In this document: in pieces, positions 23,801 to 35,287 of the stretch | How the letters are laid out: each line of letters opens with the position of its first letter | Numbering within the stretch: position 1 is the stretch's first letter | Origin: Neocallimastix lanati (nom. inval.) | Lineage: Eukaryota; Neocallimastigomycota; Neocallimastigomycetes; Neocallimastigales; Neocallimastigaceae | Assembly (NCBI GenBank): GCA_016946835.1 | Contig: JACVTC010000213.1 | Coordinates: forward strand, 62,001 to 126,000 | Direction of reading: 5' to 3' | DNA: 64,000 nt | Made by a program: the position numbers and the translations under genes | The notes under the pieces: generated by a model | The model's database searches: none | Seen by the model: the letters and a program-made list of their open reading frames with translations, nothing else | Told to the model about the DNA's origin: nothing

Positions 23801-24904
23801 TCTACTACCAAACTAATCACCAAATTAACCACTATTCAATAACCTACTATGAATAGATTTAATTTGTTATTTTCTGAGAAAACACTGTTTATGAGCTCTA
23901 TCTGCTTCTTGTTATAATTTTACAAATTGTTTTTTTAAGAATCTTATTTTACTGATTTAAAAATTTTTTTTTATATATATATATCAAACAAGCGCCATAG
24001 GTTAATCAAAGGATTAACGATTTACCTGTTTTTCAATATAATAATAATAAAAAAAAATATAAAAAAAATCTATATAATTTACTATTATTTCTATTTAATT
24101 CTCCGATATCACCACCATATAAATGTTAAGGTTTAGAGAATTAAATAAAAACAATGAGTAAATACACAAAGATTTTATTTTATTTATTTTATTTATTTTA
24201 TTTTATTTTATTAATTCGTTATTTTATGATTGATTTTTTTTTTAAAAATTAGTAGCAAAATTTACAAGTATTTATACTTTTTTTCAAGGAATAAAATTTG
24301 TTCTTGTAACTAAAGTTTATATTATTACATTTTATTTTTTTTTATATGAAAACTATTAAATTTAATTTTATTTTTATAATCAATTATATAAAATTTAATT
24401 ATAACAATATAGATAAAATAAATTTATAATATTAATAAAACATTTTTTTTTATTTTATTTTAATAAAAATCTATCTAAAATATTACTAATAAGAATTTAT
24501 TTAATTGGCTATAATTATTATTAAAACCTGTTAAAATATTCAAATAAAAATAATATTCTAATATAAAGGTTTTTAATAAAATAAAATATTTGTCAATATA
24601 TAATAAAACATTTCGATATAAAATTTAATAATAAAAGTTAAAATATAAATTTTTAATTATCAATATATAAAAATATTATTAATACAAATTTTCATTATTA
24701 ATATAAAAATAAAAAAAATAAGATTTATTATTAATATTGTTAATATAAGTTTTAAATATATAAAAATATTATTATTAATATAAGATTTAATATAAAAATA
24801 TAAATTTTAATATAATTTTTGATTTAATTTTTGACCTATGGATTTAAAAATTTAATAAAAGTACATAAATAATAATGTACACATAATATATTAGAAATGA
24901 ATCT
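23801..24904. other. AT-rich DNA, possible 5' leader and primer site of the gag relic
   Basis: 23801-24170 has some complexity and could be the leader of the gag relic. At 23987-23997 the plus strand reads AACAAGCGCCA, which resembles the 3' end of a tRNA with CCA and could be a primer-binding site for the minus-strand element. No paired LTR can be shown. 24170-24240 has TTTAT repeats. The remainder is A/T sequence. Confidence 0.35.
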
Positions 24905-26050
24905 GTTAAGTTATATTTATTGATTAGGTAAGATTCTTGCTATATCTTTCCTAGTTTGGGTTAAATTGGTCAGGTCAGGATGTTCTTATTAATTATAACA
25001 ATTTAATTAAATTTAAATAATAAATAACACACAGAGAGTTTTATAATTAAGATTTTAATATTTAAGATTTATGTTTTATTAGAACTTTATTTAATATATA
25101 TTTTAATAATAAAATTAACTAAGATTAATAAAATGAATTATTATTGTTATAATTAATTCATTAACTTTATGTTAACATATTAAATAAATAATCTTACAAA
25201 GAATTCAAAATATGGAATTTCAATTCCTTTTTATACTAAACTAAAATAATAATTAACAATATAATTAAATAATACATTTTAATCTTAATATATTCATACA
25301 TGTATATAAACTATATAAAACATAATAATAAAATAATATTGATAAGAATCTTTTAATAAAATAACAATATAATTATTCATAAAAACAATTTAATAATAAA
25401 ACTAATTTAATAATCAAATATGAAATAAAATAAAATCTTTAGAATGATAAAAAATTCCATAGAATCTTTTAGAAAATAATTGAATAAAAATATTATAATT
25501 AAATCTTATAAACTTATTTAAATTATTATAAAACTATTACTATTAATTAATTCTGTATTTTTAATTTATAATAAAAATTAATAATATAAATTCCAAGTTA
25601 AGAGATTTTATCTAATATAAATTTCTTAATTAATAATTAAGGTCTTAATAAAATAATTAAATTATTTTTTATATTTAGAATATTTTAAAGACCAATATCT
25701 CGTTATCTAGTTGTCCAATAAGGTTGATTTTAACATATGTTGTAGTTCTCTTCTGTAGCTTTTCAATGAATATAATTTTAGCGGGAAATCACGATATAAT
25801 ATTTCCATTATTTATTTAGTTATCATTGTTTTTCTTCATGTTATTTTTATTAAATTCTTAAGGGTTAAATTAAATTATCTTTAATAAATAAGTCCAAACC
25901 CTTTGGTTTCTAATTCTTTAATGTTTTTAATATTTATTTTTATAATTAAAATAGAATTAAAATAATTTTTTTTCAATAACTAAATTAAATTTCAATTGAT
26001 ATAATAGTGAATTTTAATCTCAAATTCACTAGTGTTCTTGACATTTATTA
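24905..26050. repeat. LTR3 family repeat, copy 1
   Basis: It is co-linear over about 1.1 kb with 43540-44865. Shared blocks include ttcttgctatatctttccta, tggtcaggtca, the long ATTCATTAACTTTATGTTAA stretch, AATATCTCGTTATCT and caaaccctttggtttcta. A partial third copy is at 17256-17700. It is LTR-like in size, but TG...CA ends and a TSD could not be fixed, so orientation is left open. Element A inserted just to its right. Confidence 0.75.
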
Positions 26051-26102
26051 ATAATTATTTCTAATTCTAAATATCTAATAGTTCCGTAACAAGCGTCGTT
26101 AT

Positions 26103-26660
26103 TGTAATAGATACATGGTAACTTCAAGCCTATCCAATGATAGTTCTTTGGTTACGTAACGTATCTCTTAACAGTTAGCAATTTCGGCTAATCAAATAAA
26201 ATCTTTTATTATTTTCGTATATTAAATTTTATTATTCTTATAGTTAATTATATAGCTAAATACTTAGTTAAATATATTTTATTTAGTGATTAGTAAACTA
26301 AGTTAAATTAAATTATTTTCCAATGATAAAATTATTGACATGTATAAATAATAATTGAATATGTAACTGTAATGCACTAGCGTTACTATTAACGTAAATT
26401 GTTATTATAAATATTAATATTAATAAATAAAATATAATTATTAAATAAAAATATATTGCTCAGTGTAAGTCCAGTAACTGATAATAGATAGAGTTATAAA
26501 GTGCTGCGCTATATTCTAGTGTGATAGAAAATAATAGTTATAAATATAATTAATTTAGTGTTTATTATTAACAACTCAAATAGAGAGGTGTTAAGTTATG
26601 TTAGTCTTTGAATTTAATTATTATTCTTTATTTTAGTAAATAATAAACTTATCTTTTACA
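26103..26660 (+). mobile_element. 5' LTR (LTR1) of element A
   Basis: Begins TGTAATAGATACATGG and ends CTTATCTTTTACA. It has the same length (558 bp) as the 3' LTR at 42139-42696 and is nearly identical apart from a cluster of differences in the last 90 bp. Related copies are at 14103-14674 and, reversed, at 60038-60611. Confidence 0.92.
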
Positions 26661-27407
26661 ATAGTAACGCTTTATAACTAGATAACCGATAATAATTAAA
26701 CAAAGTTTAAACGCTAAGTAATAATTTAATTAATAGAATAGTTAGTTTTTAAAAATAAAAATAATAATTTAATAGTAAATCATATTTTGTTTTTTTTTCT
26801 TTGTTTACTTTTAATTGTTTAACTTTGAAAAATTTTTGATACAAAATTTCACGCCACAATACGTAGCGGAAAAAACTACTGAAAATATAGTTTAAAAAAA
26901 AAAAAAATTTTTCGGCATTAAAATAAAATTTTGATCAAAAAATTTAAAATTTTAAATTTTAAAAATTTTCGAATATCCGAAATTTAATTTATTAATAATT
27001 TAATTATAAATCATTATTTAAATTAAAAATTTTAAATTTTTTGGTAGTATTTTTAATTAATAAAAATTTCGTACTTTACCAAATAAAATTCGCTTTTGCT
27101 TGATAGGTGGTCATTTTTTATACAAATTTATATTTGTAGTGACTCGGGAAGCGAAAGAAAAATTCTTAAAATAATCATTTATTTAAATTATTAATTTTTA
27201 TGCATTTAATTTTTCAAAAAAAATTTATTTTTTTATTTTTAATTCTTTTATTATTTTTATTAGTTATATTTAAAAAATAATTAAAATTAAGTGGACGTTT
27301 ATATCAACTAAATAAATTTAAGTAAGTGAATGAATTATAATCTTTTAAATAAACTAAAAGTAAGTGGATATATCCATAATTTCTAGATAAATTAATCAGA
27401 AAAGTAA
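26661..27407 (+). other. Untranslated leader of element A
   Basis: It lies between the 5' LTR and the first Gag codon. The bases directly after the LTR (atagtaacgctttataac) do not begin with TGG, so no standard tRNA primer site can be called. The later part (27060-27400) is shared with the relic at 16720-17255. Confidence 0.6.
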
Positions 27408-29190
27408 ATGGAAAAAGAGAACAAGAGTACTAAGGCACCCAGCTGAAAACACAAGAAAAACCACAAGAAGTGGTTCACTAAAAAGTTCAGTCAGAAGTGT
27501 GGCTGCAGATAGCAGTCCTACGCCTGTAGAAGCACCTCCAAAATACAGGAGACAAGAAAACGGCTAGTACTCCTGAAAAACCAGCTGCTTCAAAACCTAA
27601 ACCAGCTGCGGCGCCTGAGAAGAGTCAACCCGAGGCTTGTAAACCTGAAGCTAGCAAGCCAGGAACTAACCAGGGAGAAAGTTCAAGCAAAAATGTTAAT
27701 GCTGGAGCGATGGACTTTGCTGCTTTGCTGAGTAAGCAGATGGAAGAATTTAAGAACATGATGATAAGCACTCAGCAACAGACGACTGCAATGATAGAAC
27801 AGATTTAAACGCAGAGTGAAATGATGTTTGCTAAAATTGAAGCTGAACTTAGCAATTTTATCCCTGCTGTGGACCAACGATTTGGAGAGGTTGAGAGGCG
27901 AGTGGATGAAGAGGAAACTAGTAGCCATGCTAGTGTGCTAGAGCTTCAGAAAGTACAAGCCTACTTGAATCAGTAGATTGCTGAAAGCAGAGAGAATGAA
28001 GCCGCTGTTAAGGAAGAAATCAAAAAGATTGAAACCTATCTGGATGCGGAACAGATAAAAGGAAAACAAATACAACAAGACCTAGAGGATAAAGGTCAAA
28101 ACTTTTATTTGATTGAGGAGTTCTTGGATGCGAACCAAGAAAGGGACAAGGTTCACCTGAATGAGCTCGAAGAAAAGATTGAGAAGCTAATGGCCGTTAA
28201 TCAGGCTCAACAGCAAGAAATCGAGGGCCTAGGTAAATTGGCTTGGAATGCCCATAACAGAGAACAGGCTTCTACAAGCAAACCTTTCCCATTTCATATT
28301 AATATTACTGATGTAAATAACAGAATAACTTACCACCCTACACCACTTATACTAACAAGGAGCGCTATGGAAGACGTGGCAATGACTGATGCGTTCCCTG
28401 CGGAGTACGAGAGAGACATTCCAATGTTTAATGGTGAGACTGGGGATGTTGAATCCTTTATCGATAGGCTGAAAAGGTAATTTGGTAGACACCAAAAGTA
28501 CTACCAAAGCGAGCCCACGGCTCTGTTGTACTTTATTGAGGACCACTTGCAAGAAACTGCTAAGAAGTGGTACCAAATAGATGAAGTGTTCAAACAACAG
28601 GATAATCCACAACCTCAAAGGTTGATGGACAGATTGCTGAAAGAATTTAAAAGCTAGAAAACATAAAAAGAAGTGAAAACTGCGATGCTGAAACTCAAGC
28701 ACGATTGGGGAAAAGCCTATGCATACCTCTCAGAGTTTAACAGGCTGAGCAGAATTCTTCAGCTGTCGGATGAAACCAAAAGGTTGCTGCTAGTACAACA
28801 AGTTAGGCCCTCGGTTCGTGAAGCCTTTTATGATCTGCCTGCAGAGAAGCAAACCTTAGAAGATTATGTAACGTGTCTAAGGAGATGTGATACATTCCCC
28901 TCGGATTACAAAGACGATTACTTAGAGAGATACGAATATAACCGCGAGAGAAAGATAGCCATCATGGCATTACTAGGAATGATGGATCCGCGAAGACCCT
29001 CCAAGTATATTGAAGCTAAGAGAAGGAGGAACAGCGACAATCGCCGAGGCGATAAAAGAGATTATAGTAGGAAAGAGCCTATCAAACAGAACAATTATGA
29101 TAAGAAAAAGGATAGCTACAACCACAATAGTGGCAAAATTTCGGTACGAGACCAAGCGAGAAGCAAAATTATTTTAAGGACTCACGTACC
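27408..29190 (+). pseudogene. Element A gag (broken)
   Basis: A start ATG at 27408 is supported by the homologous relic at about 17135. The first 300 bp need frame changes; then one frame runs from about 27712 with in-frame stops at 27806, 27974, 28478, 28655 and 28664. Gag-like features are a Gln/Glu-rich coiled-coil region (about 27712-28250), then a capsid-like region with YFIEDHLQETAKKWYQ near 28530 and AYLSEFNRL near 28719, then a basic Arg/Lys-rich tail (29000-29110) in place of a zinc knuckle. A one-base slip near 29120 shifts the reading into the protease frame. All five listed stops are TAA or TAG at positions where Gln would fit the context. Gag forms the capsid of virus-like particles; this copy cannot make a full protein. 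Confidence 0.8.
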
Positions 29191-31507
29191 AGTAGTAACA
29201 ATTCGATTCCCAAGACAGCACTCCTGATGCAAGATGGGTCTGAGTACGAGGAGTTTGTCCCAGAAGCCAAAATAAGTAATCTTCGTACCAAAAAGGGGCT
29301 CCAAGATTTAAACGTGCTGTATGATACCGTATCACAGATCAACATGATCCATCCGCAGTTGGCGAAAGAGATGGGATTTAAATTAGAAGACCGTCCCTTA
29401 ATATTTACTATTGCCGTTTGCAAAGTGCTGATACCGCAGGTAACAGAAGAGTTCAAAATTAAAGTTAAGCTGATCGAAGATCGTACTGGTAAAGTCAAAT
29501 GGTATGACTTTAAAACGAGATGTAGGCTAGCTGAGGCTATGCCAAGGACAATCATACTAGGTTCAAGATTCATGGATAGATATCTTATTTATAGGAAGGT
29601 AGATGTCCATGATCAGCAATCCAAAGTTTATAAAATAGATGGCGAGAAGCCGGGACTACCAGATATAGATTCACCGGGAGAGTGCGAAGGTGAAAGTATC
29701 TATATGGTATAAGAAATAGATGATATTGAACCAGCTGTACAAAAGGAGATTCAACCCACAGCGAGAATTACCAAGACTATACAACAGGTTATAGATAACC
29801 AAAAATTAAAGGACACTGTATACGTTTTAACAAGGCAATTTTACCGTGAAAGAGGTATCGAATACACTATGGATTACTATGATTAATTAGTAAATTACGA
29901 CAAATGGGCGGATTGGTTCAAAACACAAAAGAGTAAAATCCAAAGGAGAATAGAATAAATAAAAACCCTAAGTAAAATGTTGCGTTAAAAGATAGTCAGG
30001 AAAAAGATAATATAGTATTGATCATACAAGAAGATTCTGTAGCAGAAACAATCAAGAAAGTGGGGATAGAAAAGCTGTTATCTATTGGCGAAATTATAGA
30101 CAAGTATTATGGAGACTTAACTGAAGCCTTCAACGAAGAAATCGCCGAGACGCTACCAGAACACAGGCCTTATGACTGTAAAATCGAATTAGAGCCTGAT
30201 GCACCACTGTATAAAGGAGCTATCTATCCAACAATTCCAAGAGAGGAAAAAGCGCTAAAGGAGCATATCGATGAAACCTTAGCCAAAGGGTTTATAAGAC
30301 GATCAGAATCTCCAGCAGGTTACCCTGTTATGTTCGTACCCAAAAAGTCTGGTGAGTTACGACTTTGCATGGATTATCGTAAGCTAAACCAATGGACCAA
30401 ACGTAATGCCTATCTAATCCCAAGAATTAGTGCAGTGTTCGAAGCTATGAAAGGAGCAGTAGTGTTCTCCAAGTTCGACCTAAAATCTGCCTACAACTTG
30501 GTACGAATTCGAGAAGGTGATAAGTACATGACAGCCTTCAACATCAAGTTTGGACACTTCGAGCATTTGGTAATGCCTTTTGGGTTAACCAATGCACCAG
30601 CAGTGTTACAAAGCTTCGTGAAGACATCGGGAAGTACTGTCAAGTCTATCTAGATGATATAGTAGTGTATTCAAAAACTCTTGAGGAACATGTCCAGCAT
30701 GTTCGAACCATATTAAAGAAACTGATAAAGCATAAACTTGTCGCAAAAATGTCTAAGTGTGAACTGCACAATCTCAAGATTTCGTTTTTATGCCATGTGT
30801 TCAGGAAGGATAGTGTTGAAACTGACCCAGAGAAAATAAAGGCCGTGGCAGAATGGCCACAACCAGAGAATGTCAAGCAGATGCAAAGCTTTCAAGGCTT
30901 TTGCAATTACTACAGAAACTTTATAAGGAATTTTTCAGAAATAGCCAAGCCGCTATTTAAGATGACTTCTAAGAAGGAGAAGTTTGAATGGAATGAAGAA
31001 AGGTTGGCCGATTTTCACAAGTTGAAAGGAATGCTTACCTCTCCGCCAGTGCTAACTTACCCTGACCACGGGAAACAGTTCTTCGTTGAATGTGATGCTA
31101 GTAATTACGCAATAGGAGGTGTGTTGTCCCAAAAATGAGACGATGGTACTCTTCATCCCATATACTACTATTCAAAAACGCTCAGCAAGGCTGAAGTAAA
31201 TTATTCGATTACAGAAAAAGAACTACTAGCCATTAAGACTGAGTTTACAGAATGGCGACACTTGCTTCGAGGTGCGAAGCACAAGATTATAGCTTATAGT
31301 GACCATAGAAATCTGTTGCTCGCTACCAAACCACAGCTATTAACTCCTAGGCAAATTAGATGGCAAGAACTATTCGCCATGTACTGGTTTGAAATAGTAT
31401 ACAGACCTGGGAAGAAGAATGGTAAAGCTGATGCCCTCTCAAGAGTTGAAACGGAGAAAACTGAGGGTAAAGAATTCGATAAAGATAGCATTTTGAAACC
31501 CGATTAA
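29191..31507 (+). pseudogene. Element A pol: protease, reverse transcriptase, RNase H (broken)
   Basis: Protease block (29300-29620): the active site reads YDTVSQ where the family has D-S/T-G, so the Gly is replaced by Val. Reverse transcriptase (30150-30700): FVPKKSGELRLCMDYRKLN, then FSKFDLKSAYN, then MPFGLTNAP, then YLDDIVVYSK after a one-base frame slip near 30610. The YLDD catalytic motif is intact. RNase H (31060-31480): FFVECDASNYAIGGVL, then NYSITEKELLAIK, then YSDHRNLL, ending in the ADALSR motif. Stops lie at 29710, 29884, 31136 and 31505. At 31505 the element A TAA corresponds to a CAA (Gln) in element C (about 61739), showing a C-to-T change. It would normally copy the element RNA into DNA inside virus-like particles. 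Confidence 0.88.
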
Positions 31508-32625
31508 TTGGTAGGATTTGATGATGTAGATGGAGAAGCTAGTTATTTAGCCTTAGCTACCAATTTCGTGGATGATATTAAACAGGCCTATAGACAAGAC
31601 AAAATGGCCCAAGAGATAATAAAAGACTTAGCTGAAGATACCAGAAACAACTACAACAAGAAGCATTGGCTAAAAGTAGATGGCCTTCTGGTAAGAAAGG
31701 AAAACCCTGAACAAGTATACGTGCCCACAACATTCAGGAATACAATCATACAGTTAAACCACGACTTGGAGTACGCAGGTCATTTAGGAATTAATAAGAC
31801 TTCGGACTTAGTATAGAGGAACTTCTACTGGCCGAAGATGAGAAAGGACATATCAGGCTACGTCAAAGCTTGTAAAACCTTCGCTACAAAGAAAAATGAT
31901 CGACACAAAGAATATAGTACTGCAGTGAGAGTTCCAGTTGCGGAATTACCCTGGCAAGAGGTACAATTAGATTTTTTAACAGATCTGCCAGTAAAATGTA
32001 GGACTAGAACAGAAGGCGGATACGTATAGGAAACGAAGAGAGCAGGTTGTATCTTAGTGTCCTGTGACAGATTAACCAAGATGATACACCTGATAGGATT
32101 TAAGCATGTGCCCAATGCTAACGAGACTGCCAACGCATTCCTAAGAGAAGTTTACAGGTTGCACGGATTTCCTAAGGTGGTTACGACTGATTTAGGAGTG
32201 CAGTTTACAATTCAAGTGTGGAAGGAGCTACTAGAGTTCTTCAGAACCGAAGTAAGATATGCTACTACTAGTCACCATGAGACGGTAGGCCAAGTTGAAA
32301 GGAACAATGCTTACATAGAAACCTATTTACGGTGCTTTGTGGGAACCTACGATGACGAAAGCTGGATGGATTCATCATTCTTAGCAGAGTTCTGCTATAA
32401 CAACTCAATCCACGCTTCTACCCAACAACTTCCTTTTCTTACCTTGTATAACTACTAAATACATAACTCCCCAAAGACAGCCGACTTAGTACATTCTTTA
32501 GGTGAAGTCAAAATTATCGATAGCTATGCTAACAACCTGGGAAATCTCAACCATATATTAGAAATAGCCCAAACTAGATATCTGGATAATATGGACAAGA
32601 CTCGCACTGATAAATACCCCAGATA
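31508..32625 (+). pseudogene. Element A integrase, N-terminal and core part
   Basis: The zinc region reads NHDLEYAGHLGI then KACKTFATKK; the second Cys of the expected CXXC is Phe. The catalytic core shows the three acidic positions: LDFLTDLP near 31968, VTTDLG near 32185, and SHHETVGQVE near 32270. Stops at 31814, 32027 and 32456 and the break at about 32625 (after KTRTDKYP) inactivate it. Reading resumes at 41690. Integrase normally joins the cDNA to host chromatin. Confidence 0.85.
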
Positions 32626-33330
32626 TTGTAAAAATAAGAAAAATGAAATTAAAATAAAATTTGAAATTACTTTTATTGAAATTTGTAATTTCAAAATTAG
32701 AAAATAATAAATAAGAAATTATAATAAATTAAAACTTTAAAATAAAATATTCGTTTAAAAACGAATATATTAAATTAATGAAATAAATAAATAAAGTTAA
32801 TAAAAAATGGGCTTTGACTTTAAAAGTCCATAACTCCCCAAATCGCCGCGATGGAGGGTTAAAAATAGGAAGAGAAAAATAATTTCGTCATCATACGAGG
32901 TCTCAAAGCCTCCTAGATGTCGAGATATTTACATTTAAATTTTAAGGGTGTTAATTAAAATTAACTAGAATTTTTTATAATTATTTTTATTATAATTTAA
33001 TTTTTAAAATATAAATAATATATATCAAATATAAAATATACCTTTATTAGATTAGGAAATTAATTACAAAATAATTAATATTTTATTATCTATAATTATC
33101 TAGATAATATTAAAGAAAACTTAAAACAAAATAAACAAGGGATCCAATTTATTATTAAATAATTAAAATTAAAATTTATTTAGATTAGTAATTAATAATA
33201 GAAATAAAATGTAAAAATTTTATAAGCCATGTAAACATAGTTTAGGAAAAATATAAATAGTTTAGTTTTTATTTTAAACTAATCTTTGAAAAAGATTATT
33301 GACAGATTATCTCTGACAATTTATCTATAT
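32626..33330 (-). repeat. Diverged LTR3-like segment inside element A
   Basis: Its reverse complement has an ATATCTCGACATCTAGG-type block and a later aagtcaaagccc block in the same order as the ATATCTCGTTATCT and aagtccaaaccc blocks of LTR3 at 25690-25910. Similarity is limited to these landmarks. It begins right where the element A integrase breaks off. Confidence 0.4.
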
Positions 33331-34009
33331 GTAACGAATACTGATTGATACGGGCTGGGGTTGAAACACTAAGATATTCAAAACAAAAAAAATAAATATT
33401 AACACATAACTATAAAAATAAGTTTGGAAACAAGAAAAAAAATTAAATTTTAAAATATTCTTTATTTAAATTTAAAATTAAAATTATTTGTTCCCCGTAT
33501 TAAAAAGAAAGAAATTTATTCTTCTTTTTATACTTTTATTTTAATACATGTTATTTATTATTAATATATTCTTTATATAAAAAAAAAACTATTATAACTA
33601 TTTTATTTTAATTTTTAACTATTATTTTAAATTATTTTTTAAAAAAAAAAAAAAAAATAACATTTATTAAATTAAAATATAAAAATTAATTTAGAGATTG
33701 TATCACGAAGGGCATTCCGGGCGGTAGCTTCTTCTTGATATTGTTTTCAGAGAGAGAATTATACAGAATTGATATTTTCTGTATTTTAGATCATTTTTAT
33801 TATTGAAATTCTTCTGTATTTTAGATCATTTTTATTTTAATAAAGATTTAATTTATTTTTGATTTTTGATTTATTTTTTGTTTATTTCAAAGGTTTAGAA
33901 AATATTATACAGAAACTTATAATTCTGTATTTTATATCAAATATTTATTGAAATAGTTTTTTATTATTCTTAATATAAAAATAAGAATTAGTAATGATTT
34001 AAATATTAT
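33331..34009. other. AT-rich segment within the insertion nest
   Basis: It starts with TGTAACGAATACTG, similar to the start of D-type LTRs and to 62089, but has no clear partner. A complex patch at 33690-33770 is unassigned. A short direct repeat (ttctgtattttagatcattt) occurs twice near 33777 and 33812. Confidence 0.4.
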
Positions 34010-34380
34010 ATAATTTTTAATAATAATATTTAGTAATAATTTTTATTATATTTAATATTAATAAAATATTTAATAATTATTTTCATTAGATTTGATATTA
34101 ATAAAAGATTTTAATAAGAATATTTAATAATAATTTTTATTAGATTTGATATTAATAAAAGAATTTTATAAGAATATTTAATAATAATTTTTATTATATT
34201 TAATATTAATAAAAGAAATTTATAAGAATATTTAATAATAATTTTTATTATATTTAATATTAATAAAAGAAATTTATTAGAATATTTAATAATAAATTTT
34301 ATTATATTTGATATTAATAAAGGAAATTAATAAGAATATTTAATAATAATTTTATTTTATTATTATTAAGAGTATTTAAT
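34010..34380 (+). repeat. ~57-bp AT-rich tandem repeat, about 6 units
   Basis: Units are built on TTTAATAATAATTTTTATTA, then a TTTGATATTAATAAAAGA or TTTAATATTAATAAAAGA block, then a TTTATAAGAATA tail. They repeat with small changes up to the edge of the element B LTR. Confidence 0.75.
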
Positions 34381-34400
34381 AGGAAATACAAGGTATTTAG

Positions 34401-35271
34401 TGACACCCCGTATCATGATTGGTACAAGATCTGAAGATTTTATTAATAAAATAATATATTCTAATAATAAGGAAAAATTTAAAATATTATTCTCTAATTC
34501 TCTAATTCTAAACCTAAATTAATTAATAAACTACTCTAATTTTAGTCTAAACTATCCTAATCTAAAAGAATCTAAACTAAGTTAAAATAACTTAAACTAA
34601 TATCTTAATCTAAACTATTCTAATCTAAACTAAACAATTTCTCTAAATCTATTACTATTTATATAAAATGTTTAATACAACTAATCTATTACTAAACTAA
34701 TTTTATACTATACTTATCTTAATATTATACACTAAACACAAAAACTATTAATTAAACACTTTTAAAACATTAAATTTAGAAAAACTATTTAATAAATTTT
34801 AATTTATTTTAAACCATTTAATTTATTATTTAACTTTTAGAAAATATTAAAAAAATAATATAATAATAAAGTCGTAAGAAAAAAAGAGAGAGAACAAAAG
34901 TATTGTGTTACTTTGTTCTTTTTTATACTAATAAAATATTTATTTGATTGGATTAAAAATAAAAATAAAAAAATTAATAATAAAAATTTAATAATAAAAA
35001 TTTAATAATAAAAATATAATAATAAAAATATAATAAACTTAAATTTTCTAAATTATTAAAATATTATATAAAAATTTTACAATATTAAATAATATAATTA
35101 ATACATGATTTTTTAATACATCTAATTATTTTTATTTAACTTTATAATATTCTATAACTAATATTTTAATATTCAATTTTTTATTATTTATTTATAATTG
35201 TTAATGATATTTTTTACTTTAATATTTTCTTTAAATAGTTTAATTTTTCTTTATTTAATTGTACCGTAACA
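34401..35271 (-). mobile_element. 3' LTR of element B
   Basis: On the plus strand it runs from TGACACCCCGTATCATG to CCGTAACA; in element orientation it starts TGTTACGGTAC. Its inner edge abuts a polypurine-like stretch and the pol end at 35288. A reversed relative lies at 62553-63461. It includes an AAAATTTAATAAT-type short tandem repeat at about 34975-35035. Confidence 0.85.
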
Positions 35272-35287
35272 TGATGCCACCCCTAAG

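Noticed and set aside
23987-23997. Firm primer-binding site for the 22-kb gag relic
   Set aside because: The match to a tRNA 3' end is suggestive, but no LTR end is visible beside it, so it is mentioned only as a possibility.
27806-28666. Alternative genetic code with TAA/TAG read as Gln
   Set aside because: The intact ORFs in the window use TAA as a normal stop, element C keeps CAA at a matching site, and frame slips accompany the stops. Decay explains it better.
29225-29229. TGATG stop-start overlap between element A gag and pol frames, as in termination-reinitiation
   Set aside because: The pol frame is readable well upstream of this ATG (KQNYFKD, then SSNNSIPKTALL), so the frame change lies near 29120 and looks like a one-base lesion. 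The overlap is probably coincidence.
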